From: Sphingobacterium composti
GTDB lineage: Bacteria > Bacteroidota > Bacteroidia > Sphingobacteriales > Sphingobacteriaceae
Reading direction: 5' to 3'
Length of the DNA stretch: 64,000 bases
NCBI RefSeq assembly: GCF_009829075.1
Contig: NZ_WUQZ01000002.1
Location: 87,959 to 151,958 of the forward strand
Positions 16,856-26,660 of the stretch are shown piece by piece. Both the position numbers and the translations under genes were made by a program. Under the pieces are notes generated by a model. That model worked only from the letters and a program-made list of their open reading frames with translations, searched no databases and was not told where the DNA came from. The stretch's first letter is position 1, and every line of letters begins with the position of its first letter.

Positions 16856-17844
16856 TAGTTCCCTTGCCATTTAAATACCCGACCATTAAATCCAGATACT
16901 GAATCTGGTAGTGATTCTAATAATATATGACGATGCGAAGCAGGTTCAAAACCAATAATCTGAATATCTACTATTTTTTTCTGCCTTGGTAACTCCAATA
17001 TAGCATAAGCTTTTGTAGCCTTAACTGGATGACCTAAGATTTCGCGAGGACCACCACCCAAACATCCGGCATGCAGAAGTGTCACTTGTTCTTTTGTAGC
17101 TGGATAATATGCGTGTTGATGGCCTGAAATATACATATCTACATTATTATCTTGCAAAAACGCCAAAGTTTCATCTGCATCATTTAACACTTCACCATTT
17201 TTATTTTTTGCAGCAACAATGGCATACAAAGGTAAATGCCCCAATACTATGCGCGCCCGTGATTTATTCGCAATAGAACTTGCCAATTGATTTTGCATCC
17301 ACACTTTTACTTCTACAGGAATAGCAGATGATGAAGCATCCCAACTTATAAAAAACACATTATTCTTGATATATGAAAAATAGTAAGGAAAATGTGTATC
17401 ATCAACATAGGTCAAATTAGCCTTTTCTTTATTGAGTTTCCAAAAAGAAGATGCTGCCGCTCTGTCCAAATGATAACTCGGCGAAGCGTCATGATTACCC
17501 ATGGTAAACCCAAAAGGAACACCCAATATATTAATCGGTGTAAGTACTGACTGATCAAATGCTGACCACATAGAATCCAAACGCGATGCAGTCAATGAAG
17601 CTTTCTGCCCAGCTACCATATCTCCCCCACACAAGATAATATCTGGGTTGATATCTTTAACGCGTCTCACAACCTCATGCACCTCCTTGCTATAGGTCAC
17701 CGACCCATAGCTGTCATTCAAATCCGAAATTAGAAGGATTTTAAGGTTTTTATTTTTAGATTCTGTCGGAGTACGATGTGTGATACAAGAAGTAAACAGC
17801 ACACATAGTGTAAGAGAAGTAATTAAAGAAAGTGATAGATACAT
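16855..17844 (-). CDS. Calcineurin-like metallophosphoesterase lipoprotein
   Basis: 329 residues. A lipoprotein signal with lipobox LFTSC (about 16-20) predicts membrane anchoring. Metallophosphoesterase motifs in order are LLISDLNDSYGS (first Asp ligand, with Asn replacing the usual His of DxH), GGDMVAG, TMGNHDASPSYH, VLGHLPLYAIV and YISGHQHAYYP. It probably hydrolyses phosphate mono- or diesters in the periplasm; the substrate is unknown. A TAnnTTTG box ends only 4 nt before the ATG, so a leaderless transcript is possible, and the signal peptide argues against a later start. Convergent with rnr. Confidence 0.8.
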   Translation of the reverse strand: MYLSLSLITSLTLCVLFTSCITHRTPTESKNKNLKILLISDLNDSYGSVTYSKEVHEVVRRVKDINPDIILCGGDMVAGQKASLTASRLDSMWSAFDQSVLTPINILGVPFGFTMGNHDASPSYHLDRAAASSFWKLNKEKANLTYVDDTHFPYYFSYIKNNVFFISWDASSSAIPVEVKVWMQNQLASSIANKSRARIVLGHLPLYAIVAAKNKNGEVLNDADETLAFLQDNNVDMYISGHQHAYYPATKEQVTLLHAGCLGGGPREILGHPVKATKAYAILELPRQKKIVDIQIIGFEPASHRHILLESLPDSVSGFNGRVFKWQGN

Positions 17845-17848
17845 ATTT

Positions 17849-17856
17849 CAAAGTTA
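17849..17856 (-). promoter_or_regulatory. -7 promoter box abutting the phosphoesterase start codon
   Basis: The minus strand reads TAACTTTG (perfect TAnnTTTG), ending 4 nt from the ATG at 17844. A transcript from this box would begin at or beside the start codon. Confidence 0.4.
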
Positions 17857-17875
17857 GGAATAGAATCTCAGTAAT

Positions 17876-17918
17876 AAAAAAGCTGGGTGCATGATATCTC
17901 ATGTAGCCAGCTTTTTTT
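17876..17918 (-). terminator. Terminator of the first SusCD operon
   Basis: On the minus strand AAAAAGCTGG pairs with CCAGCTTTTT (17876-17885 with 17907-17916), with an inner CATGA/TCATG stem. It lies just after the thioredoxin-domain gene and before the phosphoesterase promoter. Confidence 0.8.
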
Positions 17919-17927
17919 ACTAAAAAT

Positions 17928-19367
17928 CTATAACTTATTTAATGCCACTTCTCTCATCATTGCAGAAGCATCCATTGCTCCTGTCAATTTGTGAATTACC
18001 TCTCCTTTACCATTAATAAAAAACATCGAAGGATAAGCACGAACTTCTAGTTTTTTAGCCAATTCAATACCTTCACCTTTTTCCATGTCAATTTTTATAT
18101 TTATAAAGTTTTCATCAAAATATGCTTTTAACACAGGATCTGTAAAGGTATTTTCATCCAACCATTTACATGGACCACACCATACGGTATAGCAGTCTAG
18201 GAAGACTAATTTGTTTTGCTTAGCAGCTAAGTCCAATGCTTCTTGATATGATACATTCAAAAAGTTTATAATTTCACCTTTTGGAGTTAATTCATTTTGT
18301 ATACGTCCTACAGTATTTTGAAGAGTTGGAGATATCTCATGCAAATACTTGTCTATTAATCCAAGTGCTCTATCCGCTAAAACTCTATTTTCTTTAAAGT
18401 CTGTAAACATCATAATCATCAGAAACCTATCATTTTTAGCCAAATTTGGAAATTCATGTTCCATAACATTAAAAATTTTCTCCAAATCACGTGTGGCCTG
18501 AACTTCTGCAATATTAATCAAATGTTTTAGGCTCAAACTATCCGGTAAATTTGTTTTCTGAATTATTTTCAATAACTCTTGATAATCTTCAGCTACAAAG
18601 GTTCCTTTTTTGAAGTGAAATCCATTCGAATATGTTAAAAGTTCAAGTCTTAAAAATCTGCGTGTGATCGTATTATACTTATCAGCACCCATTGTATTCA
18701 CAAAAGCATCTCTATTTCTTACTAGATATTGTGTTTTTATATCACGAAAGTTTGTAGCATATCGCTCAAATAAAAACAAATTTTCTACTGCTGACTTTTG
18801 CTCTTCAGGTAATGAGTTAAAATAATCATCTACGATTTTCATTCCTTTCTCTTCATCTCCAGATGATAAGACAGCAAATGCATAGTCGTGAATTAATTTT
18901 GCTGAACGTTCTCCATTTGCATAGCGCTCTGCTAAAGCTTCAGTACGGTACTGAGGATCAATACCCGTTACTATCTTTTCGACAAATAAAGGGGCTTTCA
19001 TAGCGCCAGCAAATTTGTAAATCTCTTCATCCTTATCGTTTGTGATGACGAATGTAGGATATGCACTTACTTTGAATTTGCGTGCAAGAGCTATACCATC
19101 CTCTTTCTCAGCATCAACCTTTAAGTTAATGAAATTTGCGTTCATATACTTTCCAACATTTGGATCAGAAAAAACCTCCTTATCCATTGTTTTACAGGGT
19201 ACACACCAAGTTGTATAGAAATCAATAAATACCTTCTTCTTTTCTTTCTTAGCTAATTCTAGAGCCTGTTGGTAATTCAATTCAGTTCTAAACTGCACAC
19301 CACTTTGCGCAAAAACTGCTGTAGTGTAACTCATTAGGACTGCAATTGTAAAAATTAATAATCTCAT
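17928..19367 (-). CDS. Periplasmic protein with two thioredoxin domains
   Basis: 479 residues with a signal peptide (to about AVFAQ, residue 21). Domain 1 carries WCVPC (Cys55/Cys58) and domain 2 WCGPC (Cys397/Cys400). Each is followed by the cis-Pro motif (AYPTFVI, AYPSMFF), so both should be redox active. The two domains are alike throughout (YQQALELAKK and YQEALDLAAK), suggesting internal duplication. Between them about 220 residues of mainly helical, TPR-like sequence may bind a partner. It is the last gene of the fecR-susC-susD operon, 10 nt after the PKD-like lipoprotein gene. Likely role: reducing or isomerising disulfides of imported or surface proteins; inferred. Confidence 0.8.
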   Translation of the reverse strand: MRLLIFTIAVLMSYTTAVFAQSGVQFRTELNYQQALELAKKEKKKVFIDFYTTWCVPCKTMDKEVFSDPNVGKYMNANFINLKVDAEKEDGIALARKFKVSAYPTFVITNDKDEEIYKFAGAMKAPLFVEKIVTGIDPQYRTEALAERYANGERSAKLIHDYAFAVLSSGDEEKGMKIVDDYFNSLPEEQKSAVENLFLFERYATNFRDIKTQYLVRNRDAFVNTMGADKYNTITRRFLRLELLTYSNGFHFKKGTFVAEDYQELLKIIQKTNLPDSLSLKHLINIAEVQATRDLEKIFNVMEHEFPNLAKNDRFLMIMMFTDFKENRVLADRALGLIDKYLHEISPTLQNTVGRIQNELTPKGEIINFLNVSYQEALDLAAKQNKLVFLDCYTVWCGPCKWLDENTFTDPVLKAYFDENFINIKIDMEKGEGIELAKKLEVRAYPSMFFINGKGEVIHKLTGAMDASAMMREVALNKL

Positions 19368-19377
19368 ATTTTATTTT

Positions 19378-20937
19378 CTAATGTGTACTATTTTTATAAT
19401 CAATACTTTTCACTTTCACTAGACCTGTCCAATTCACATTAGCGTCTTCAGTCATTACTAAAGTGTTACGATCAGCTCCTATTGCATACTTTTTAATAGT
19501 ACCCTTCTTAACATTATCATATGTTGCTACAAACAAATTATGACCAATTCCATTTTGGATATCGGTACAAATCATTGTAATTTCTTCTCCGAAATCGTTA
19601 ACAAGATAATTTTTCTCTAGACCTGGATTGAAATCATACGCATACAATTTAGAACCTACAGAATAGAATAATAGAGGTCTATTCGATGCAAATGTATAAT
19701 TAGATGCTTTATCAAAATCAACTGCTGATGATTGCACTCTATAATTTCCTCTTTTGGAAGGAGAAAATATTGAGCCATCCCCTACATAAAACATATATAT
19801 GTTATATTGGTTATTCAAATCCTTCATGATAGCATAAGAATTACCATACGGCGCAGACAATTCCGTATTGTTTGTATTCTCCCCATATACAAAATCTCTA
19901 CCTGTTGCACCTTGAATCCACGGAAATATATCTGTCTGAGCATCAGACATTGCTGTTAATGCTGGATCTGTTGGTACAGCTCTTAAAAATCGCTTACCCA
20001 CTTTGTCATACACCACATAACGGGCTAAACTATATGCCTTTGGTGAATAAAAAAAGAATGGTTCAACTTCGAAAAGATTTGTTGACGCACTTCCAACTCT
20101 ATTAATTGGATTAGCATAAAAGTCGCCATTAAAAAGATCAGCTGAAAATATATGCCCTGTATTTGTTATTACTAATCTTCTTGCAAAATTTTGATTACCG
20201 CCAGCGGCAAATACTCTTGGAGCCAATTCAACAGGATATATATCTAAAGGCATTTCAAAGGATGTAAAAAGAAGATTTTTGAATGTATTACCAGGGCTAG
20301 CTTCAAAAGTTTTGGTATTTACATAATACGAACCTTCTCCATTCATAATCCACATTTTTGCACGTTTTGGATCCGAGGTAGTCCCCGTATGAATAGCACG
20401 TAGTGGTTTTTTATACCTAGGCATTCCATTATCCTTTAACAAGTTTTTCATTATTACGGTGTCTGAAACTAGGAATGCTATCATATCCACCTCGGCATAT
20501 CCATCTTCGTCTTCACCAGACACAAAGAATCCTCTTGTATTAGGTGTAGAAACGGTTAACGTTGTGTAGCTACTCCATTTTAAATCTGTTTCCTTATCAT
20601 GAACCGTGTAATACACCGAATAAGTATCAGGTGTTAAATCAATAGGTAACTCTAAGTCACGATCTGTACTTACCAATGGACGCTTATTTCCTTCTGTAGC
20701 CTGCCCGATACGCCACTCATATGCATAACGATTTGGGTCATTAGTATCCATCGTAAACGTCAAGTGAGGCTTGATTCGCAATGTATCTACTTTGAAATAC
20801 AAATTATAAGGACCACCCAAACTATCTATAGCAATCTCATTAACATCCATATAATCATAATTGCCCTGATCTTTAAAACATGAGCTTAATGAAAAAAAGC
20901 ACAGTATAAAAACGAAAGTATATTTAATATTTTTCAT
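19378..20937 (-). CDS. PKD-like family lipoprotein of a SusCD locus
   Basis: 519 residues with a lipoprotein signal ending SLSSC (Cys20), so probably outer-membrane anchored and possibly surface exposed. An N-terminal PKD/Ig-like domain (about 40-130; YAYEWRIG, YSVYYTVHD, WSSYTTLTV) is followed by beta-rich repeats that read like a propeller (RLVITNTGHIFSAD, NQYNIYMFYVG, GSKLYAYDF, HNLFVATYDN). This matches the PKD-like lipoprotein family commonly seen beside SusD and DUF4843 genes in Bacteroidota. Function is unknown; ligand capture at the surface is the obvious guess. It has a paralogue at 35810-37213 in the second locus. Confidence 0.7.
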   Translation of the reverse strand: MKNIKYTFVFILCFFSLSSCFKDQGNYDYMDVNEIAIDSLGGPYNLYFKVDTLRIKPHLTFTMDTNDPNRYAYEWRIGQATEGNKRPLVSTDRDLELPIDLTPDTYSVYYTVHDKETDLKWSSYTTLTVSTPNTRGFFVSGEDEDGYAEVDMIAFLVSDTVIMKNLLKDNGMPRYKKPLRAIHTGTTSDPKRAKMWIMNGEGSYYVNTKTFEASPGNTFKNLLFTSFEMPLDIYPVELAPRVFAAGGNQNFARRLVITNTGHIFSADLFNGDFYANPINRVGSASTNLFEVEPFFFYSPKAYSLARYVVYDKVGKRFLRAVPTDPALTAMSDAQTDIFPWIQGATGRDFVYGENTNNTELSAPYGNSYAIMKDLNNQYNIYMFYVGDGSIFSPSKRGNYRVQSSAVDFDKASNYTFASNRPLLFYSVGSKLYAYDFNPGLEKNYLVNDFGEEITMICTDIQNGIGHNLFVATYDNVKKGTIKKYAIGADRNTLVMTEDANVNWTGLVKVKSIDYKNSTH

Positions 20938-20956
20938 TACAATTCTTAGTTAATTA

Positions 20957-21811
20957 TTATCTGTATGGTACACCTTCTTTAGACGACCAAGAAACTCCAG
21001 AAAACCACATTAATCTTCCATCCTCTTCCAATATTGGTGTGCCTTGATCATACAAGTTGCGTAATAATCTGGCCATATATTCTCTAATTACTTCCCTCTT
21101 TGCGTTTGGCATCCGTGCTTCACTTGTAAAATCTTCATAAACAAGGTCAAAATGCTCACAAATTAATCTATATTTCTTCTCAGTAAACACACCCCACAAA
21201 CCACCTTCTATTCCAGTAGTAGGGTTAGCTTGACCAATCCATCTCGATGGTCGAGATACAAAATCAGAGATTACTAGCTTATGAAAGTCCGCCTTAAAAT
21301 CACCTTTGACAACTGTACTTTCCCATTGACCAGGCAATCTTTTCCATATAGGCAATCCAATTGTAAAATGCGAATTAGGAATAATTTGCAACATCATTTC
21401 CTTCTTTTCTTTTTGAATATTCTCGGTACGATAAAGCACTACGGGAACGAAGCCGTGATTTTCATTTGCTTTCACTACCAATTCGTCAGTCAGAATTTTA
21501 TAATTTACATTTTCAATTGCTGATGTAGAATCAGACACAACATTCACTAAGAATGGGCGATCATAGTCTTTTAACTCCCCTGTAATCATCACTTTCAATC
21601 GTACAGTATCAACATTGCCTGCAATATTGATAAATTCAACAGGTGTAACAGGTTGATTTGCCCAAACTTTTTCATCTCCCCAATCTGGACCAAACTGAAC
21701 TGAAAAATACAAACCTTCTTCACCCTCAAAAAGCATTGGATCATGCTTACAGTTTGTGAATAATAATATTACTAAACAACTAATAAGCTGTAATAAACTT
21801 TTCATTTTCAT
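20957..21811 (-). CDS. DUF4843-type lipoprotein of a SusCD locus
   Basis: 284 residues with a lipoprotein signal (ILLFTNC). A beta-sandwich-like N-terminal half includes GLYFSVQFG, VRLKVMITGELKDYDRPF, NYKILTDELVV and GFVPVVLYR. A C-terminal region of about 110 residues contains KYRLICEHFDLVYEDF and WFSGVSW. This layout corresponds to DUF4843, found next to SusD in many Bacteroidota uptake loci and without known function. It lies 10 nt downstream of susD. Paralogue at 37235-38014. The second Met (21805) is an equally possible start. Confidence 0.65.
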   Translation of the reverse strand: MKMKSLLQLISCLVILLFTNCKHDPMLFEGEEGLYFSVQFGPDWGDEKVWANQPVTPVEFINIAGNVDTVRLKVMITGELKDYDRPFLVNVVSDSTSAIENVNYKILTDELVVKANENHGFVPVVLYRTENIQKEKKEMMLQIIPNSHFTIGLPIWKRLPGQWESTVVKGDFKADFHKLVISDFVSRPSRWIGQANPTTGIEGGLWGVFTEKKYRLICEHFDLVYEDFTSEARMPNAKREVIREYMARLLRNLYDQGTPILEEDGRLMWFSGVSWSSKEGVPYR

Positions 21812-21821
21812 AGTTATTCAA

Positions 21822-23300
21822 TTAATTTCTTTGACTTGTTTCACTTTCAGGTAATGGAAAAATATAATTATTTAGATCCATTGGCAAGGTACCTCCACGT
21901 TTAGGATCAGGAAGCTCCGTAAAAGCATTACGCTTAAAAAAGTAAAATAGTTGTCCCTCACCCATAAACTCCTTCATGTATTCCGATTCAATCGAGCGTT
22001 TGATATCATCTTCATTTTGATATTCTAACTCATGAATCCCCCTGTGTAATCTTAATTTATTTATGTAAGCAGATGCTTCACTAACATTTTGAGTACATTC
22101 GGCTGCGACAAGATACATTTCACTAATTCGAATCAAAGGAATCATGTAACGAAATGCATTAGAATTCCCCTGTTCATCGAATAAATCTTCAAATTTATTA
22201 AAATATAAAATTTCTGCTTGACTTACCGTCGTAGAAGACCACCAACCACGTCTATAATCATTCTGATTATCATACATATCTACAGACCTTCCCTCTGTTA
22301 TACCTCCGGCGAAAGTCAAAATACCATTGACACTGAGTGAAGGGCTAAATGATGAATTAAATGAATTAACCCTTCCTTGGCTATAACATGCGAACAAAAC
22401 TTCTTTAGAGAAAATTCTATCAGAAACAAAATTCGCAGCACTTGGTCTATATTCTTCTAGTGTCACAAAAGGAAAAAATTCATTTCCTGGTTTCTGACCT
22501 TCATCAATAACTGCTTTAGCACTTTCATAGGCTTTAACTTTATTGCCACCCCATAAATGTACTCTCGCTAATAATGCTTTAACTGCAAAATAATTTAGGC
22601 GGTATTGGCGATAATGAAAATCATTATGTTCAAATCCAGAAAAATTCCTTGGACCTTCTTTCACTACCGCGTCTGCATCACGAAGAAGTCCTTCAGCTTC
22701 CTTTAAATCTTTTACAATAAGTTCAATTATTGCTTCAGAACTTAGTAAAGGCTGGACAGAGCGATCTGAACTTGCAACATATGGTATACAAGGTAAATCT
22801 TTATTCACACTATAGATTGGACCATACATACGTAGTAAGTCAAAGTGTAACATTGCACGTATTGCAAGTGCTTCACCTCTTACCATTCCATAATATTCAC
22901 CAACTAACACACCTTTGTGATCTTCAGTTCTATCCAAAATAGCATTTGCATTTGCAATCAATCTGTAGAAATTTGTCCAAATTGTATTCAAACGAGATTT
23001 GAAATTATCACTACTGTAATCGTAGCTGGAAAATGGAAGCATATTATGCTGGTCATCGCCCATATTATAATATTGTGCCATTACATCTAAAGTTCCCATT
23101 GTTAACTCTTTACCATACAATGAGGATGTCGCCAAATCGGAATAGATGCCATTTAAAGCTTTTAAATATCCTTCTTTGGATGAGAACAATACATTCTGTG
23201 TCAATCTATCCTTAGGTGGGACATCCACCCACTTATTACATGCCGCAAGTGATACTATCGCTGTAACTATTATAATATAATTTTTTACTATTTTCTTCAT
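21822..23300 (-). CDS. RagB/SusD-family nutrient-uptake lipoprotein
   Basis: 492 residues from the ATG at 23300, chosen because a lipoprotein signal follows at once (IIVTAIVSLAAC, then NKWVDVPPKD). Typical SusD landmarks are a helical TPR scaffold (GYLKALNGIYSDLA, GEALAIRAMLHFDLLRMYG, NYFAVKALLARVHLWGG) and the C-terminal IPLIRISEMYLVAAE and KRSIESEYMKEFMGEGQLFYFFKR. SusD lids the SusC channel at the cell surface and captures ligand. The start is 10 nt after the susC stop, so they are co-expressed. Ligand unknown; no enzymes for polysaccharides are nearby. Confidence 0.9.
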   Translation of the reverse strand: MKKIVKNYIIIVTAIVSLAACNKWVDVPPKDRLTQNVLFSSKEGYLKALNGIYSDLATSSLYGKELTMGTLDVMAQYYNMGDDQHNMLPFSSYDYSSDNFKSRLNTIWTNFYRLIANANAILDRTEDHKGVLVGEYYGMVRGEALAIRAMLHFDLLRMYGPIYSVNKDLPCIPYVASSDRSVQPLLSSEAIIELIVKDLKEAEGLLRDADAVVKEGPRNFSGFEHNDFHYRQYRLNYFAVKALLARVHLWGGNKVKAYESAKAVIDEGQKPGNEFFPFVTLEEYRPSAANFVSDRIFSKEVLFACYSQGRVNSFNSSFSPSLSVNGILTFAGGITEGRSVDMYDNQNDYRRGWWSSTTVSQAEILYFNKFEDLFDEQGNSNAFRYMIPLIRISEMYLVAAECTQNVSEASAYINKLRLHRGIHELEYQNEDDIKRSIESEYMKEFMGEGQLFYFFKRNAFTELPDPKRGGTLPMDLNNYIFPLPESETSQRN

Positions 23301-23310
23301 AACTAACATT

Positions 23311-26300
23311 TTAAAATCTAGCACCTAGAGAAAATGACACAGATCTTGCGAATGGGAAATTTATTCCACGCTCTTCTTTTACTGAAGATATTCTAAAGAT
23401 TTGATTCATATAACCTCTCACATTCAATCCTGAAATTCCTAATTTGCTTAATCTAGCACTACGGAAATCATAACCAGCTGAAATTGATTCTGCGCTGAAA
23501 GTATTTTCATTCGCTACAAAACGACTTGAGATTGGTGTTTGATCTGTCAATGAAATACCTCTAAATTTCGCTATGTCTCCTGGTTTTTGCCAGCGGTCAT
23601 ATAATGCTCTGCGGTCTTGATTAGATTTAAGTGAATAAATAGAAATATTCTCAACTTTATTATACAATGCACTTTGCATGATTTGTCCACCGACTCTGTA
23701 TCTGAAATTCATTGATAAATTAAACCCTTTGTAGAAAATAGTGGTACCTATTATCCCTTCTAGATCTGGTGTAGTATTACCAACTTTAACTTCATCCTTA
23801 TAATCATGAACAAATGTCTGTGTTCCATCTTTTTTAATAAAGATTTCTCGTCCAGTAGCTGGGTCAATACCAGCTGATCTAACTGCCCACATATCTGAGG
23901 GACTACCGCCATCATAAAATCGTTGCAGAGAACGAGATCTACTTTCAGTATTGAATCTATCTAAAGCATTTCCAAAGTTTGCGAATTGCACTCTTGTGTT
24001 TCGGGCATTCGCATTAACTGTCCACATCAAATCATTTGACTTAATAATTTGATAATTTGATGATATTGTCAATCCACGAGTTTTTTGTGTACCAATATTC
24101 ATTGGTACTGTAGCAGTACCTGTTGATGTAGGTACATCAACCTGGACTAACAATGGATCAGTCAATTTATTAAAGTAATCGAAATTAAGACGTAATCGGC
24201 GATCTAATATTTCTACATCAAGTCCTATATTTTTATCAATTGTTTTTTGCCAATCTAGATTTTGATTACCCCACGTACTAATCAATGCACTCAAGCCAAA
24301 AGGGTTAGGATTTTCTAGATTATACGTATAGATATTCATTGTCATACGTGCATCGAAATTCTGATTACCCGGGTTACCCATTGACGCACGAAGTTTCAAG
24401 TACGAAATGAATGGAACGCTTTTCATGAAATCTTCGTTATGAATGTTCCATCCAAGACCTGTAGCCCATGTCGAAGTAAATTGGTTTTCGACGCCAAATA
24501 AAGATGACCCGTCAGATCTAAAACTTGCATCAACTAAATATTTATTGTTAAAAACGTATCCTGAATTGAAATAATAACTTGCGGATCTTCTCTCATTTTC
24601 CGTATAACGCGGTTTTGTATTATTACCATAACCATTAGAAAATGCAGGATTTGGATACAAATCCTCCATAAACCCTTGAACACTAAAACCATTCGTAATC
24701 TGATTCGAATGATCCAAACGTATACCTGCAACTAAATTCACCAGATGCTTCTGACTAAATAATTTACCAAAAGTAGCAGTGACGTCACCATTATAACGTA
24801 TACCATCTGTTAATGAAGAAGTATAAGAACCTCTATCAACAACTGGAGTGTTCTCATATTGACTATGTCTAGGACTTATAAATCGCTCTGCTTTACTTGA
24901 CGTTTTACTCAATCCTAATCTTCCTCTTAGACGGAATGAAGGAATTAAACGCCAATCTAAATCGAGGTTATTTCCAAAATTGAAACTTGGACTTTTATCA
25001 AGATAATTTACAGTAGCGTCATACATTGGGTTGAAAACGTTGACTGTTCTATTGAAGTTCGAATTTTCCCATCTACCTTCTACAAAACTTTCTACAACTC
25101 GCAATACATCACCATATTCGTCATACTTTCTGAAGTAAGGGTTGGCAGAAGAATAATTAGAAAAACTTACTGGCTCCCTATTAGCAGTTACGTTATCAAC
25201 TGTTAGATTATTTGAAAATGAGAAATTACCAGTTCTATATATCAATCTAAAATTACCATTAACTGCATCTCGCTCTGAACCCTTCATCACTCCAGGTGTT
25301 TTACCATAAGTCAATCCAATACCATAGCGCATCTTTTGATCACCACCATCGGCATATATATTATGACTCTGCGATAAAGCAACACGTAATGGTTCATTCA
25401 TCCAATACGTATCAACTCCGCGGCGAGCCTCTGCCAATCTAGAGTAATATTTATCTCTATTATCAGATTCTAACAATATCTCACCATTTGCGTCTACAGC
25501 ACCATAGTATCCTGAAAGCCTTTCAAACCTAAGCTTCTCTTCCGAGTTCATTAAATTATAATCAGATAAATCCGCAAAGTTTACAGAAGTATTTACATTA
25601 TAGCTTACTTTAAAAGTCCCTGCTTCTGGACGTTTGGTTTCTACAACGATAACTCCATTTGCTGACTTCGAACCATAAATTGCTGTAGCTGCAGCATCCT
25701 TCAAAACAGTGATTGATTCTACACGATCCATATTCAAATCGCTAATTACTTGCAATGAAGTTTCATAACCATCTAAAATGAATAAAGGTTGATTTGGATC
25801 ATTTTCAAATTCTTGATTCAATCCAATTACAGAAGTTTTACCACGAATACTTACATCAGCTAATGTATTAGGATCAGAACCAAACTCAATGTTATCTTCC
25901 AAAGCGAAAGCTGGATCTAATGTCCTTAAAGCTTGTAAGATATTTTGGTTATTAACCATTTTTAGTTCTTTAGCGGTATATGTTGCCGAAGAGCCAGTAA
26001 AACTTTCCCTTGTTCTATTGTATATACCTGTAATGACAGTTTCCTCTATTTCCGTTCCTTTCTCTTTCAAAAAAACTTGAATAGCCTTCTCGTCATTTAC
26101 GATGACCTCTTGCTCCTGATAGCTAACATGCTTAAATAAGAGCGTAACTTTTCCTGTAGGAATATTCGCTGTAAATAATCCTGTAGCAGAGGTCTGACCG
26201 ATTGCTGTAGAACTATTTTTAATGAATATGGTTACACCAGATGCAGGCAAACCATCTATTGTTAATGCCTTAATCTGTAAACTACGTTGTTGCTGTTCCG

Positions 26301-26601
26301 ATACATTATTTTTTTTGGACAACACAATTGTCTTATCCTTTATGGCATAACTAATTCCATTAGGTGTAAAAACTTTGTCTAATGCATCCTGTAGATTTGT
26401 ATTCTTTAAATTTTGATCAATGATTTTATTTTTATCAAAGATGTTATCTAGATGAACTATTGAGTAATTAGTTTGTTTTTTAATTTCATCAAGATATTGT
26501 TGAATAGTTATTCTATTCTTTTCAATATGGATTTTTTGCATTGGCATAGCCCATGAATTGCACGCTATTAATGCAGAGCAAATCCCCAATTTGTACTTCA
26601 T
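23311..26601 (-). CDS. SusC/RagA-family TonB-dependent receptor with STN domain
   Basis: 1096 residues. After a signal peptide, an STN (secretin/TonB short N-terminal) domain covers about 25-95 (ITIQQYLDEIKKQTNYSIV, LQDALDKVFTPNGISY). Then come a carboxypeptidase-like beta-sandwich (about 105-170), the plug (NNQNILQALRTLDPAF, DRVESITVLKDAAATAIYGS, SANGVIVVET) and a 22-strand barrel ending in SVSFSLGARF. The STN domain is what interacts with a FecR-type anti-sigma factor, and fecR lies directly upstream (59-nt gap), with the cognate sigma gene divergent. It imports an unknown ligand across the outer membrane with SusD. Confidence 0.93.
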   Translation of the reverse strand: MKYKLGICSALIACNSWAMPMQKIHIEKNRITIQQYLDEIKKQTNYSIVHLDNIFDKNKIIDQNLKNTNLQDALDKVFTPNGISYAIKDKTIVLSKKNNVSEQQQRSLQIKALTIDGLPASGVTIFIKNSSTAIGQTSATGLFTANIPTGKVTLLFKHVSYQEQEVIVNDEKAIQVFLKEKGTEIEETVITGIYNRTRESFTGSSATYTAKELKMVNNQNILQALRTLDPAFALEDNIEFGSDPNTLADVSIRGKTSVIGLNQEFENDPNQPLFILDGYETSLQVISDLNMDRVESITVLKDAAATAIYGSKSANGVIVVETKRPEAGTFKVSYNVNTSVNFADLSDYNLMNSEEKLRFERLSGYYGAVDANGEILLESDNRDKYYSRLAEARRGVDTYWMNEPLRVALSQSHNIYADGGDQKMRYGIGLTYGKTPGVMKGSERDAVNGNFRLIYRTGNFSFSNNLTVDNVTANREPVSFSNYSSANPYFRKYDEYGDVLRVVESFVEGRWENSNFNRTVNVFNPMYDATVNYLDKSPSFNFGNNLDLDWRLIPSFRLRGRLGLSKTSSKAERFISPRHSQYENTPVVDRGSYTSSLTDGIRYNGDVTATFGKLFSQKHLVNLVAGIRLDHSNQITNGFSVQGFMEDLYPNPAFSNGYGNNTKPRYTENERRSASYYFNSGYVFNNKYLVDASFRSDGSSLFGVENQFTSTWATGLGWNIHNEDFMKSVPFISYLKLRASMGNPGNQNFDARMTMNIYTYNLENPNPFGLSALISTWGNQNLDWQKTIDKNIGLDVEILDRRLRLNFDYFNKLTDPLLVQVDVPTSTGTATVPMNIGTQKTRGLTISSNYQIIKSNDLMWTVNANARNTRVQFANFGNALDRFNTESRSRSLQRFYDGGSPSDMWAVRSAGIDPATGREIFIKKDGTQTFVHDYKDEVKVGNTTPDLEGIIGTTIFYKGFNLSMNFRYRVGGQIMQSALYNKVENISIYSLKSNQDRRALYDRWQKPGDIAKFRGISLTDQTPISSRFVANENTFSAESISAGYDFRSARLSKLGISGLNVRGYMNQIFRISSVKEERGINFPFARSVSFSLGARF

Positions 26602-26660
26602 TATGTAATTAATTGATTAGGTTATAAAAATTAATTTGATTTTAGGCTTAAGTAGATATT

